Part shown: piece after piece, positions 41,095-51,341 of the stretch | Position numbering within the stretch: position 1 is the stretch's first letter | Layout of the letters: each line of letters opens with the position of its first letter | NCBI GenBank assembly: GCA_937974195.1 | Contig: CALJIC010000130.1 | Span: 1 to 64,000, forward strand | Length of the DNA stretch: 64,000 nt | Source of the DNA: an uncultured Roseiflexaceae bacterium | Lineage (GTDB): Bacteria > Chloroflexota > Chloroflexia > Chloroflexales > Roseiflexaceae | Direction of reading: 5' to 3' | The notes under the pieces: model-generated | Database searches by the model: none | What the model saw: the letters and a program-made list of their open reading frames with translations, nothing else | Told to the model about the DNA's origin: nothing | Translations under genes and position numbers: made by a program

Positions 41095-42126
41095 TCAGCG
41101 CTGCGGCCGGGGGCAGGGCGGCGCGGTGCTCGAGCGCACGACGAGCTCGGTCGGCAGGTACTCGACCTGGGAGGGCGCCTCGGGCGACGTGAGCGCCAGC
41201 TGCAGCGCGCGCTCGCCGAGCTCGACCATGGGCACGCGGACGGTGGTGAGCGCCGGGGTCACATCGCGCGCCGTCGGGATATCGTCGAAGCCGACGACCG
41301 AGATCTGCTCCGGCACGGCCAGGCCGCGCTCCCGCAACGCCGCGAGCGCGCCGATCGCCATCACATCGTTCAGCGCAAAGAGCGCGGTGATCTCCGGGTG
41401 CCGGTCGAGCAGCGTGTGCGCCGCGCGCATGCCGCCGTCACGCGAGAAGTCGCCGGGCTCGATCTGATCGGGCGGAAGCTCCACGCCGAGCTCCTGCAGG
41501 CCGCGCCGGAAGCCGCTCAGCCGGTCGTGGGTGGCGGTGAGCAGCTGCGGCCCGCTGATCACGCCGATGTGGCGGTGGCCGAGCTCCACCAGCATGCGGC
41601 CGGCCGCGCGCGCCCCGCCGGCGTTGTCCGGGATCACTGCGTTGCCGGGCACCGCGTGGCGCCCGATGAAGGCCACCTGGCCGCCGAAGGCCGTGAACGT
41701 CTCGATCTGGGCTGTCAGCTCCTGGCTGTAGCTGCGGTCATCCAGGCCGCTGCCGGCCATGATCAGCGCCTCGACCCGCTGGGCCAGCAGGAGCCGCGCG
41801 TACTCGAGCTCGCGCTCGGGCTCGCGGTAGCTGTTGCAGATCATCACCAGGCGCCGGGACTCGCCGGCGATGCGCTGGATGCCGCGCATGATCTCGGCGA
41901 AGTAGGGGTCGCTCACGTCGTGGACGACCACGCCGACGATCGCGGTGCGCTCGCGAACGAGGGCTTGTGCGTGGGCGTTCGGGACGTAGCGGAGGTCGTG
42001 GGCCGCGGCGAGCACGCGGGAGCGGAGGTCGGCCTTGACGCTGCGGGAGCTGCCATTCAGCACCCGCGATGCGGTCGCCACCGACACACCGGCGCGCTCA
42101 GCAACATCGGCAAGCGTGGCGGACAT
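41095..42126 (-). CDS. LacI-family transcriptional regulator
   Basis: This 343-residue regulator has a textbook LacI N-terminus 'TLADVAERAGVSVATASRVLNG' (recognition helix V-A-T-A-S-R), the hinge helix region ending about residue 60, then a periplasmic-binding-protein-like ligand domain. 'VSDPYFAEIMRGIQ', 'NDVMAIGALAALRERG' and 'ISVVGFDDIPTA' are family landmarks. ATG 42126 follows AAGGAC. It is divergent from the ABC transporter operon with a 22-bp palindrome and overlapping promoters between them, so it probably represses itself, the minus-strand array and the transporter operon until a sugar-acid inducer binds. Confidence 0.93.
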   Translation of the reverse strand: MSATLADVAERAGVSVATASRVLNGSSRSVKADLRSRVLAAAHDLRYVPNAHAQALVRERTAIVGVVVHDVSDPYFAEIMRGIQRIAGESRRLVMICNSYREPERELEYARLLLAQRVEALIMAGSGLDDRSYSQELTAQIETFTAFGGQVAFIGRHAVPGNAVIPDNAGGARAAGRMLVELGHRHIGVISGPQLLTATHDRLSGFRRGLQELGVELPPDQIEPGDFSRDGGMRAAHTLLDRHPEITALFALNDVMAIGALAALRERGLAVPEQISVVGFDDIPTARDVTPALTTVRVPMVELGERALQLALTSPEAPSQVEYLPTELVVRSSTAPPCPRPQR

Positions 42127-42150
42127 AAGACTGTAGTCCTTAACAGGCGT

Positions 42151-42191
42151 TTGACATTCGCGAGTATAGCATGCTATACTCGTCTTATCAA
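42151..42191. promoter_or_regulatory. Divergent overlapping promoters with a 22-bp palindromic operator
   Basis: Plus strand: TTGACA (42151-42156), 18 bases, TATACT (42175-42180). Minus strand: TTGATA (42191-42186), 17 bases, TATACT (42168-42163). The two -10 boxes form the arms of a perfect palindrome, 42161-42182, half-site CGAGTATAGCA. A regulator bound there would block both promoters at once. The LacI-type protein encoded next to it is the obvious candidate. Confidence 0.78.
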
Positions 42192-42444
42192 GCAAAGCTT
42201 TTCCCAATCACCAACGTCTTTTTGCGCTCGCTTCTCCGCTCTCTAATGCCGAACGCATGGTTCGCGGTGCGGCGCACCAGCGCTATTTGGAAAGCGCTAT
42301 CCAAGCCGGCCGGCACCAGGCAGAACAGATACACCCCTGGCTGATTCTACGTACAGAATCACAAGCCAGACCTCAGCACATAGCACGGTGTAAGGCGATC
42401 CGACGGCTCGGCTACGATCCGTCGGCTGTTCGACGGAGAACACG
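42192..42444 (+). other. Long 5' leader of the transporter operon
   Basis: About 250 bases separate the plus-strand promoter from the first transporter ATG. CCGACGG and CCGTCGG (about 42400-42427) form an inverted repeat near the ribosome site (GGAG before ATG 42445). A 63-codon frame (42257-42448) is possible but has no family resemblance. No known riboswitch was recognised. Confidence 0.35.
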
Positions 42445-43521
<1,077 letters not shown>

Positions 43522-43631
43522 AGGAGGGAACACCGCCGAAGCCCGGGATGGACGACTGACGCACCGCTGCGCAGTCGGTGGGAACGTACTCGCTTTCCGT
43601 CGGAAAGATGCGCCAACGACGAGGTGAACGC

Positions 43632-45722
43632 ATGAGCGAAAAGCAGAATCCCCCCCACCGAAGGATCAGCCGCCGCGCCTTTCTACGCCTCTCGGCGGTA
43701 GCCGGCGCCAGCGTGGGCCTTGCAGCCTGCGGTGGTGCGCCGCCTGCCGCACCGGAGGCGACCTCTGCGCCGGCTGCTCCTGAGCCGACCGCCGCGCCCG
43801 CCGCACCGACCGCTGCGCCCGTCGCCACCGCGGCGCCAGCCGCTCCCGCCACCGCCGTCCCTGTCGCCGTCTCCCAGTACAAAGAAGCGCCCATGCTGGC
43901 CGAGCTTGTCGCGGCTGGCCAGCTGCCGCCGGTGGAGGAGCGCCTGCCGAAGAACCCCGTGGTGCTGGACAGCATCGATGGCATCGGCAACTACGGCGGC
44001 ACCATGCGCCGCGGCTTCCGCGGGGTATCCGACCGCTGGGGCCCGACGAAGATCCAGAACGAAGGGCTCACCTGGTACAACTCCGACCTCAGCATCCGCG
44101 CCAACATCGCCGAGTCCTGGGAGGTCAACGAGGACGCCACCCAGTGGACGTTCAAGTTCCGCGAGGGCATGAAGTGGTCGGACGGGACGCCGTTCACCAC
44201 CAAGGACTCGAAGTGGTGGTACGAGAACGTGCTGCTGAACGAGCAGCTGACCCCCGCGCCGCCGGAGGTGTGGTCCTCCGGCAACCCGCGCCAGATCATG
44301 AAGGCGGAGTACCCGGACGACTACACGGCGATCTTCACCTTCGCGGCGCCCAAGCCGCTCTTCGCCTACAGCCTCACTCGCGAGGTGCCGTTCCAGCCGG
44401 GCCACTTCCTCGAGCAGTTCCACGCCAGCTTCACGGACGAGGCCAAGCTCCAGGAGATGGCGACCGCCGCGAGCTTCGAGACGTGGGTCCAGCTGTTCCA
44501 GGAGCGGATGAACTGGTGGACGGTCGGGCGCCCGACGATCGGCGTGTGGCTGCCGGTCAACGAGCTCTCCGAGGAGCGCTTCATCATGGAGCGCAACCCC
44601 TACTTCTGGCAGGTGGACTCGGAGGGCAACCAGCTGCCCTACATCGATAGGATCGTCCACCTGCTGTTCGAGACGCCGGACGCGTTCAACGCACGCATCA
44701 TCGCCGGCGAGATCGACTTCCAGGCCCGCCACGTCTCGATCGGCGACTTCACGCTGCTCAAGGAGAACGAGGCCGCCGGCGACTACACCGTGGTGAACGG
44801 CGTCACCGCCAACCACATCGCCTTCCAGCCCAACCACGCCGCGAACGACCCGCGCCTGCGCGAGTTCTTCGGCAACCGGGACGTGCGCATCGCGCTCTCG
44901 CTGGCGATCAACCGGGCCGAGATCAACGATCTGATCTTCAACGGCACGGCCACCCCGCGCCAGTACAGCCCGCTCAGCATGTCGCCGCAGTACTACGAGA
45001 AGCTCTCCAACGCCTACATCGAGTACGACCCGGCGCGCGCCAACGAGCTGCTCGACGCGGCGGGGTACTCCGCGCGGGACGCCGACGGCTTCCGGCTCTG
45101 GAAGGACGGCTCGGGGCCGGTCGAGTTCGTGATCGAGGGCACCGCCCAATCCGGCTCGCCGGAAGAGGACGCCGCCCAGACTATGGTCAAGTACTTCGCC
45201 GACGTCGGCATCAAGGCGACGTACAAGGCGGAGGAGCGCGGCCTCTACGACGAGCGCAACCAGGCCGGCCTCGTGGACGCGGCCTTCTGGGGCGGCGACC
45301 GCACCGTCCTCCCGATCGTCGCGCCGTGGATCTTCCTCGGCAGCATGGCCGACCGACCGTGGGCCGGCAAGTGGGGCATCTACTATAACGACCCGACCAA
45401 CCCGAACGCCGAGGCGCCGCCTGAGGATCACTTCATCCGCAGGATCTGGGACATCATGGCCCAGGTGCAGGTGGAGCCGGACGAGCAGCGGCGCAACGAG
45501 CTGTTCCGGGGCATCCTCGATATCTGGGCTGAGGAGCTGCCGATGATCGGCATCCTCGGCGAGCTGCCGGCGCCGGCGATCGTCAAGAACGGCTTCAAGG
45601 GCTTCCGGGCCGGCACGCCGATCGACGACACGACCGAGGACGAGAACCTGCTCAACACCCAGACCTACTTCTGGGAAGACCCGTCGCAGCACATGGGGGG
45701 CAGAAAGCTAGTTGGGGCGTAG
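43632..45722 (+). CDS. ABC transporter substrate-binding lipoprotein (family 5, OppA/DppA type)
   Basis: This 696-residue binding protein has a Tat-type signal (S-R-R-A-F-L-R, residues 13-19) running into lipobox LAAC with Cys33. An Ala/Pro/Thr linker (about residues 36-85) follows, then the family-5 domain ('WEVNEDATQWTFKFREGMKWSDGTPFT', quoted in part; 'AINRAEINDLIFNGTATPR'; 'ARANELLDAAGY'). It exceeds the usual 520-600 residues mainly through the linker. ATG 43632 has GAGGTG upstream and leaves ten residues before the twin Arg. It captures the oligosaccharide or peptide outside the membrane. A 360-base hairpin-rich spacer separates it from the permeases. Confidence 0.92.
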   Translation: MSEKQNPPHRRISRRAFLRLSAVAGASVGLAACGGAPPAAPEATSAPAAPEPTAAPAAPTAAPVATAAPAAPATAVPVAVSQYKEAPMLAELVAAGQLPPVEERLPKNPVVLDSIDGIGNYGGTMRRGFRGVSDRWGPTKIQNEGLTWYNSDLSIRANIAESWEVNEDATQWTFKFREGMKWSDGTPFTTKDSKWWYENVLLNEQLTPAPPEVWSSGNPRQIMKAEYPDDYTAIFTFAAPKPLFAYSLTREVPFQPGHFLEQFHASFTDEAKLQEMATAASFETWVQLFQERMNWWTVGRPTIGVWLPVNELSEERFIMERNPYFWQVDSEGNQLPYIDRIVHLLFETPDAFNARIIAGEIDFQARHVSIGDFTLLKENEAAGDYTVVNGVTANHIAFQPNHAANDPRLREFFGNRDVRIALSLAINRAEINDLIFNGTATPRQYSPLSMSPQYYEKLSNAYIEYDPARANELLDAAGYSARDADGFRLWKDGSGPVEFVIEGTAQSGSPEEDAAQTMVKYFADVGIKATYKAEERGLYDERNQAGLVDAAFWGGDRTVLPIVAPWIFLGSMADRPWAGKWGIYYNDPTNPNAEAPPEDHFIRRIWDIMAQVQVEPDEQRRNELFRGILDIWAEELPMIGILGELPAPAIVKNGFKGFRAGTPIDDTTEDENLLNTQTYFWEDPSQHMGGRKLVGA

Positions 45723-46082
45723 GGGCTAAGGTTCACGAGGCACGCGGTCGCGCCGCTCTCACGATGGGGGTTGTGGAGGGCACAAGCCCTCCGCAGCCCC
45801 TCACGGGGGCGCGGGGCCACCGCGTAAGTCCTGAAGGTTAGGGGCTCGGGCGCCGTGCCGCAGCGCACAGCGCGTGACCCCTAACCATCACCCCACCCCC
45901 GGCGCGGCGATCTGCCGCTCGGTAGAGAAGGGGTATCGGCGGCGCCGGCATCGCCGGCAACACCAACGCCGGCAGTCTCCGCACTGAAACTCTGCGTCAC
46001 GCGTACCCTTTACCCCGATACCTGTTGGTCATTCGCTGAACCTTGCGCCGAGACACGACAGACTGAACAAAGGGCTACGGCC
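45723..46082 (+). other. Hairpin-rich intercistronic spacer between binding protein and permease genes
   Basis: There is no gene in this 360-base gap. It contains GGAGGGC-ACAA-GCCCTCC (45775-45792), a perfect 7-bp stem extended by GT/GC. It also has GGTTAGGGG (45836-45844) facing CCCCTAACC (45878-45886) across a G+C-rich loop, and a GCCGGCATCGCCGGC stem near 45947. Such stems after a binding-protein gene often stabilise the upstream mRNA so that it is made in excess over the permeases. No promoter consensus stands out. Confidence 0.55.
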
Positions 46083-47072
46083 ATGCTCCAGTACATCCTT
46101 CGGCGCGTCCTGCTGATGATCCCGACGCTGTTCGTCATCTCACTGATCTCGTTCGCGATCATCCAGCTGCCGCCCGGCGACTTCCTCAGCTCGTATGTCG
46201 CGCAGCTCCGCGCGCAGGGCGAAAATATCGACGCAGCCCAGATCGCCATTCTCGAAGAGCAGTACGGCCTCAACCAGCCGATCTACGTCCAGTACTGGAA
46301 GTGGATGCGGGGCATCCTGCTGCGCGGCGACTGGGGGCGCTCCTTCGAGTGGAACAAGCCGGTGAGCGAGCTGATCTGGGATCGCCTGGGCGTCACGATG
46401 CTCATCTCAGTGCTGACGATCCTACTCAGCTGGGCGATCGCCATCCCCGCAGGAGTCTACGCGGCGACCCACCAGTACTCATTCCTCGACTACCTGATGA
46501 GCTTCATCAGCTTCGTCGGGCTCGGGACGCCGAGCTTCCTGGTGGCGCTGATCTTCATGTGGGTCATGCTATCGGTCTTCGGGGTCAATATCAGCGGCCT
46601 CTACTCGCCGGAGTTCGTCAGCGCACCCTGGAGCATAGCGAAGTTCCTGAACATGCTCTCGCACATCTGGCTACCGGTGGTGATCCTGGCGGTCGACAAC
46701 ACCGCGGGGGTGATCCGCACGCTGCGCGCCAACCTGCTCGATGAGCTGAACAAGCCGTACGTCGAGACGGCGCGCGCCAAGGGCGTGCGCGAGACGACGC
46801 TGATCTGGAAGTACCCGGTGCGGGTGGCGCTCAACCCGTTCTTCAGCACGGTTGGCTGGACGCTCGCGGCGCTGGTGTCGGGCGAGACGCTGGTGTCGGT
46901 GGTGCTCAGCTACCAGACGAGCGGGCCGATGCTGCTGCGCGCGCTGACGTCCCAGGATATGTACCTGGCAGGCAGCTTCATCCTGCTGCTGAGCACACTG
47001 ACTGTGATCGGCACGCTGATCTCCGACATTTTGCTGGCGTGGGCCGACCCGCGCATCCGGATGGAGGGCTAG
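46083..47072 (+). CDS. ABC transporter permease (OppB/DppB type)
   Basis: This 329-residue inner-membrane permease has about six helices and starts 'MLQYILRRVLLMIPTLFVISLISFAI', the typical first helix of DppB/OppB. The cytosolic EAA-type loop reads 'YVETARAKGVRETTLIWKYPVRVALNPF' in part, with the E-T-A-R-A-K-G core. A central 'GLGTPSFLVALIFMWVML' segment and C-terminal 'PRIRMEG' are family features. AAAGGG precedes ATG 46083. It pairs with the OppC-type permease three bases downstream. Confidence 0.93.
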   Translation: MLQYILRRVLLMIPTLFVISLISFAIIQLPPGDFLSSYVAQLRAQGENIDAAQIAILEEQYGLNQPIYVQYWKWMRGILLRGDWGRSFEWNKPVSELIWDRLGVTMLISVLTILLSWAIAIPAGVYAATHQYSFLDYLMSFISFVGLGTPSFLVALIFMWVMLSVFGVNISGLYSPEFVSAPWSIAKFLNMLSHIWLPVVILAVDNTAGVIRTLRANLLDELNKPYVETARAKGVRETTLIWKYPVRVALNPFFSTVGWTLAALVSGETLVSVVLSYQTSGPMLLRALTSQDMYLAGSFILLLSTLTVIGTLISDILLAWADPRIRMEG

Positions 47073-47075
47073 TAC

Positions 47076-48236
47076 ATGGCGACTGAGGAGATGCAGCGCC
47101 CGCTAGAGGCCGAACAGCCACTTCGCACAACCGAGCGTGGCGCCGAGGGCGTCTACGTCGCACCGCAGTGGAAGCTCATGTACTGGCGCTTCCGCAAGCA
47201 CAAGATGGCGGTTGCCAGCGTCTTCGTGCTCGCGGTGTGCTACCTCACGGTGCTCTTCTGCGAGTTCGTCGCCCCGTACGACCCAGAGGTCTTCTCGACG
47301 CGCTACACGCTCGCGCCGCCCACGCGCATCCACATCCGCGACACGGACGGCAACTTCCGGCTGCCGTTCGTCTACGGGATGAAGCGCGACCGCGACCCGG
47401 TCACGCTGCGGCCGACGTTCGTCGAGGACACCTCGGTGATCCACCCGATCAAGCTGTTCGTGCAGGGCTCGCCGTACAAGCTGTGGGGCATCATCCCCTC
47501 CAACCTCCACCTGTTCGGGATCGAGACCGCGCCTGAGGAGCAGATGCTGTTCCTGGTGGGCGCCGACCGGCTCGGGCGCGACCTGTTCTCGCGCATTGTG
47601 TACGGCGCCCGGATCTCGCTGACGATCGGCCTGGTGGGCGTGCTGCTGAGCCTGATCTTCGGCATCATCCTCGGCGGCGTCTCGGGCTACTACGGCGGCA
47701 TGGTCGACAACGTCGTGCAGCGCATCATCGAGTTCGTCCGCTCGATCCCGGCCATCCCGCTCTGGATGGGGCTGAGCGCCGCGCTGCCGCCCAACTGGCC
47801 GGTGGTGTGGGTGTACTTCGGCATCACCGTGATCCTCTCGCTGATCAGCTGGACGGGCCTGGCGCGCGTGGTGCGCGGCCGGTTCCTGGCGCTGCGCGAG
47901 GAGGACTTCGTGCTCGCCGCGCGGCTGGTCGGGTCGAGCGAGATGCGCATCATCCTGCGCCACATGGTGCCGTCGTTCCTGAGCTACATCATCGCGACGC
48001 TGACGCTGGCGATCCCGGGCATGATCCTGGCCGAGACCGGCCTGAGCTTCATCGGGCTCGGGCTGCGCGCGCCGGCGATCAGCTGGGGCGTGCTGCTCCA
48101 GGAGGCCCAGAACCTGCGCTCGGTGGCGCTGGCGCCCTGGGTGCTGTCGCCCGGGCTCGCGGTGGTGATATCGATCCTGGCGTTCAACTTCGTCGGCGAT
48201 GGCCTGCGGGACGCTGCCGACCCGTACTCGCGGTGA
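47076..48236 (+). CDS. ABC transporter permease (OppC/DppC type)
   Basis: This 386-residue permease is longer than usual because of an extracytoplasmic segment of about 100 residues after the first helix (roughly 70-160: 'PPTRIHIRDTDGNF', 'PYKLWGIIPSNLHLFG'). This is a feature of glycan- or large-oligomer-type OppC proteins. It then shows 'LFLVGADRLGRDLFSRIVYGARISL', the EAA loop 'LAARLVGSSEMRIILRHMVPS' and 'AETGLSFIGLGLRAPAISWG'. It starts three bases after the previous stop and is clearly in the same operon. Confidence 0.93.
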   Translation: MATEEMQRPLEAEQPLRTTERGAEGVYVAPQWKLMYWRFRKHKMAVASVFVLAVCYLTVLFCEFVAPYDPEVFSTRYTLAPPTRIHIRDTDGNFRLPFVYGMKRDRDPVTLRPTFVEDTSVIHPIKLFVQGSPYKLWGIIPSNLHLFGIETAPEEQMLFLVGADRLGRDLFSRIVYGARISLTIGLVGVLLSLIFGIILGGVSGYYGGMVDNVVQRIIEFVRSIPAIPLWMGLSAALPPNWPVVWVYFGITVILSLISWTGLARVVRGRFLALREEDFVLAARLVGSSEMRIILRHMVPSFLSYIIATLTLAIPGMILAETGLSFIGLGLRAPAISWGVLLQEAQNLRSVALAPWVLSPGLAVVISILAFNFVGDGLRDAADPYSR

Positions 48237-48323
48237 TGCTGTGATGCGCCGGATGTGATGCGTGCCCTCGCACGCGCTGCGGAAGGCGCATTCTCGATGA
48301 CACACTCCAGATAAGGTGTAGCC

Positions 48324-49397
48324 ATGACCGACTCTCGCCCATTGCTGCTCGAGGTCGAGGACCTCAAAACCTACTTCTTCCTGGACGAGGGCACTGTGCG
48401 CGCCGTAGACGGCGTGAGCTTCAGCCTCAGGCGCGGCCAGACGCTCGGCGTGGTGGGCGAGAGCGGCTGCGGCAAGAGCATCACCGCGCGCTCGATCATG
48501 CGCATCGTCCGCCGGCCGGGGCGCATCGTCGGCGGCAAGATCCTGCTGCACCAGGTCCCGTCCAACGACGGCAGCCCGGGCAAGGTGGTGGACCTGACCG
48601 CGCTCGACGCCGAGAGCCGCGAGATGCGCCAGATCCGCGGCGGCCAGATCGGCATGGTCTTCCAGGAGCCGATGACCTCCTTCAGCCCGGTGCACACGAT
48701 CGGCGAGCAGATCATGGAGGCGATCCAGATCCACCGCTCGGTGTCGCGGGAGGAGGCGCGGCGGCTGGCGATCGACATGCTGGCGCGCGTCGGCATGCAG
48801 CAGCCGGCGCGCACGGTGGACCGCTACCCGCACCAGCTCTCGGGCGGCATGCGCCAGCGGGCCATGATCGCCATGGCCCTCTCGTGCACGCCGGACCTGC
48901 TGATCGCCGACGAGCCGACCACCGCGCTCGACGTGACCACCGAGGCGCAGATCCTCCAGCTCATGCGCCGGCTGCAGGAGGAGCTGGGGATGGCGATCAT
49001 GTTCATCACCCACAACCTCGGCGTGGTGGCGCAGATGACCGAGGCGGTGATCGTGATGTACATGGGCAAGGTGGTCGAGACCGCGACGGTCGACGCCCTG
49101 TTCTACGACCCGAAGCACCCCTACACGCAGTCGCTGCTGCGCTCGATCCCCAAGCTGGGCTCGCGCACCATCGGCAAGGCCTCGCGGCTCGAGTCGATCA
49201 AGGGCACCGTGCCGGACCCGTACCGGATACCGCGCGGCTGCCCGTTCAACCCGCGCTGCCCGGCGATGATCCGCGGCGTATGCGACGAGATCGAGCCGCC
49301 GGTGGTCAAGCTGCAGGAGGACCATACGGTGCGCTGCCACCTGTACGCGCCGGCTCCGGCTGCGGCGCAGGACGCAGCGATACCACTGGTGACGTAA
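48324..49397 (+). CDS. ABC transporter ATP-binding protein (OppD/DppD type)
   Basis: This 357-residue ATPase has Walker A '[13 protein letters not shown]', Q-loop '[17 protein letters not shown]', signature '[15 protein letters not shown]', Walker B '[14 protein letters not shown]', switch His '[12 protein letters not shown]', and the C-terminal Cys cluster '[16 protein letters not shown]'. M-x-x-F-Q-E-P and S-G-G-M-R-Q-R distinguish the OppD/DppD half from the OppF/DppF half at 42445. The start has AAGGTG upstream. One base separates its stop from the radical SAM gene, which is therefore probably translated from the same mRNA. Confidence 0.93.
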   Translation: MTDSRPLLLEVEDLKTYFFLDEGTVRAVDGVSFSLRRGQTLGVVGESGCGKSITARSIMRIVRRPGRIVGGKILLHQVPSNDGSPGKVVDLTALDAESREMRQIRGGQIGMVFQEPMTSFSPVHTIGEQIMEAIQIHRSVSREEARRLAIDMLARVGMQQPARTVDRYPHQLSGGMRQRAMIAMALSCTPDLLIADEPTTALDVTTEAQILQLMRRLQEELGMAIMFITHNLGVVAQMTEAVIVMYMGKVVETATVDALFYDPKHPYTQSLLRSIPKLGSRTIGKASRLESIKGTVPDPYRIPRGCPFNPRCPAMIRGVCDEIEPPVVKLQEDHTVRCHLYAPAPAAAQDAAIPLVT

Positions 49398-49398
49398 G

Positions 49399-51171
49399 AT
49401 GAAAGTCCTGCTCCTCTTCCCGCCCAACTGGACGCCGGCCATGCCGCACCTGGCGCTGCCGACGCTCACCGCCTACCTGCGCGGGCACGGTCTGACGGTC
49501 ACGCAGCGCGACCTCAACATCGAGGTGTTCGACGAGGTGCTGAGCCGCCGGCACATCGAGGGGGCGGTGGCCCGCCTGCGGGCGCACTACGGCCCGCGCG
49601 GAGACCGCCGGCCCCCTCGGCCGATCGCCGCGCCGCGCGAGCAGGTCGCGTGGGCGCTGGCGCACGGAGCGCAGGTGGCGGCGCAGGTCGAGCAGGCCAA
49701 ACGCATCGTGCGCAGCCCGGCGTTCTTCGACGGGCCGAAAGGGCTCAAGGCGATCACCGTGATCGACGAGGCGCTGCGCATCGCCTCGCTGCCGTTCTAC
49801 CCGGCGGCGCTCGAGCTCACCACCTACCGGCCGGCGATGACCGCCGACAGCAGCCGCAACATCCTGCGCGAGGTGCGCGACCCGCACTTCAACATGCTGC
49901 TGGAGATCTACCGGCGCGGCGTGCTGAAGGATATCGAGCGCCAGCGGCCGGACGTCCTCGGCATCTCAATCCCCTCGATGGCGCAGATGGTCCCCGGCCT
50001 CACGATCGCCGCGCTGATCAAGGAGCGCGGCCTGCCCTGCCACGTGACGGTCGGCGGGCCGCACATCACCATGCTGCGCGAGCGGATCGCGCGCTGCCCG
50101 GCGCTGTTCAGCCTGATCGACAGCGCGGTGGTGTTCGACGGCGAGGAGCCGCTGCTGCGGCTGTGCGAGGCGCTCGACGCCGGCGGCGACCTCAGCGCGG
50201 TGCCGAACCTGATCTACCGCGACGGCGAGACGATCCGGGTGACCGAGCGCAAGGAGCCGGCGAAGATCGGGGCGCTGCCGCAGCCGGACTTCGACGGGCT
50301 GCCGCTCGACCGCTACCTGGCGCCGGAGCTGGCGCTGCCGCTGCTGACGGCGCGCGGCTGCTACTTCGGCAAGTGCGCCTTCTGCAACGTCGGGTACGGC
50401 GAGCCGACATTCAGCCTGATGCGCACCGAGATGCTGGCGAGCCAGATGCTCGACCTGCACCGGCGCTACGGCGTGCGGCAGATCTTCTTCTCCGACGAGG
50501 CGCTCACGCCGCGCACGCTGCGCGAGCTCTCGCAGATCATGCAGCGCGACGGCACGCCGGTCCTGTGGGGCGGCTGCGCCCGCTTCGAGAAGCCGCTCAC
50601 CGCCGAGCTGCTGCAGCAGGTGTACGCCGGCGGCGGGCGCATGTTCCTGTTCGGGCTGGAGACCGCCTCCGAGGCGATCATGCGGCGCATGGTCAAGGGG
50701 ACGACGCTCGAGAACATGCACCGCATCCTGCGCGAGAGCGCCGAGGCCGGGATCTGGAACCACACCTTCTTCTTCTTCGGCTTCCCGGGCGAGACGCTCG
50801 AGGACGCGCAGCAGACGGTCAACTTTCTCTACGAGCACCAGGAGCACATCCACTCGGCGGCCTTCGGGACCTTCCTGCTCGAGGTGGATGCGCCGGCGCA
50901 CAAGTACCCGCAGAGCTTCGGCATCAGCGAGGTGATCGAGCACCCCGAGAAAGACCTGGCGATCTACTTCGACTACCGGGTGAGCGAGGGCATGGACGAC
51001 AAGCTCGCCGAGCGGGTGGCCGATAGCTTCCTGGAGGCGCTGCCCGAGAAGCGCTATCCACAATATTATGTCAACGACGTCTACCGCTTCCTCTACGCCT
51101 GCCACCTGAGCCGGATCGGGCAGCGGCCGCCGCCGTGGCTGGTTCCCGAGCCGGTGGGCGCTGCCGATTAG
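49399..51171 (+). CDS. B12-binding-domain-type radical SAM protein
   Basis: This 590-residue protein has a cobalamin-binding-like Rossmann domain (residues about 1-255, with 'DVLGISIPSM' and 'VTVGGPHITMLRE'). The radical SAM domain follows: 'TARGCYFGKCAFCN' places Cys321, Cys326 and Cys329 in a C-x4-C-x2-C spacing rather than the usual C-x3-C-x2-C, a variant found in some B12-type members. Downstream 'FSDEALTPRTL', 'GGCARFEKPLT' and 'FFFFGFPGETLEDA' (the GxP-type motifs) support the fold. About 100 residues lie between the N-terminal strand and the B12 domain. It begins one base after the OppD-type stop. The substrate is unknown; a methyl transfer or ring rearrangement of a glycan or peptide is possible. 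Confidence 0.85.
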   Translation: MKVLLLFPPNWTPAMPHLALPTLTAYLRGHGLTVTQRDLNIEVFDEVLSRRHIEGAVARLRAHYGPRGDRRPPRPIAAPREQVAWALAHGAQVAAQVEQAKRIVRSPAFFDGPKGLKAITVIDEALRIASLPFYPAALELTTYRPAMTADSSRNILREVRDPHFNMLLEIYRRGVLKDIERQRPDVLGISIPSMAQMVPGLTIAALIKERGLPCHVTVGGPHITMLRERIARCPALFSLIDSAVVFDGEEPLLRLCEALDAGGDLSAVPNLIYRDGETIRVTERKEPAKIGALPQPDFDGLPLDRYLAPELALPLLTARGCYFGKCAFCNVGYGEPTFSLMRTEMLASQMLDLHRRYGVRQIFFSDEALTPRTLRELSQIMQRDGTPVLWGGCARFEKPLTAELLQQVYAGGGRMFLFGLETASEAIMRRMVKGTTLENMHRILRESAEAGIWNHTFFFFGFPGETLEDAQQTVNFLYEHQEHIHSAAFGTFLLEVDAPAHKYPQSFGISEVIEHPEKDLAIYFDYRVSEGMDDKLAERVADSFLEALPEKRYPQYYVNDVYRFLYACHLSRIGQRPPPWLVPEPVGAAD

Positions 51172-51341
51172 GACGATCCGCGGAGGGCACGGAGGGCACG
51201 GATAAGCAGCGCCCCAGCGCGTAGCACGCTGCGCCCCAGCGTGACCCCGTGGATCAGAGTCAACAGCGCCCACAGGACCGCCCGCTATGACCCCGCCGTA
51301 TCCTTCGTGCTCTCCCTGAACCGGAACCAACGAGGTTGTAG

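Noticed and set aside
47103..49469. A 788-codon open frame on the minus strand
   Set aside because: It is antisense to the OppC-type permease and OppD-type ATPase, both of which have full family motif sets.
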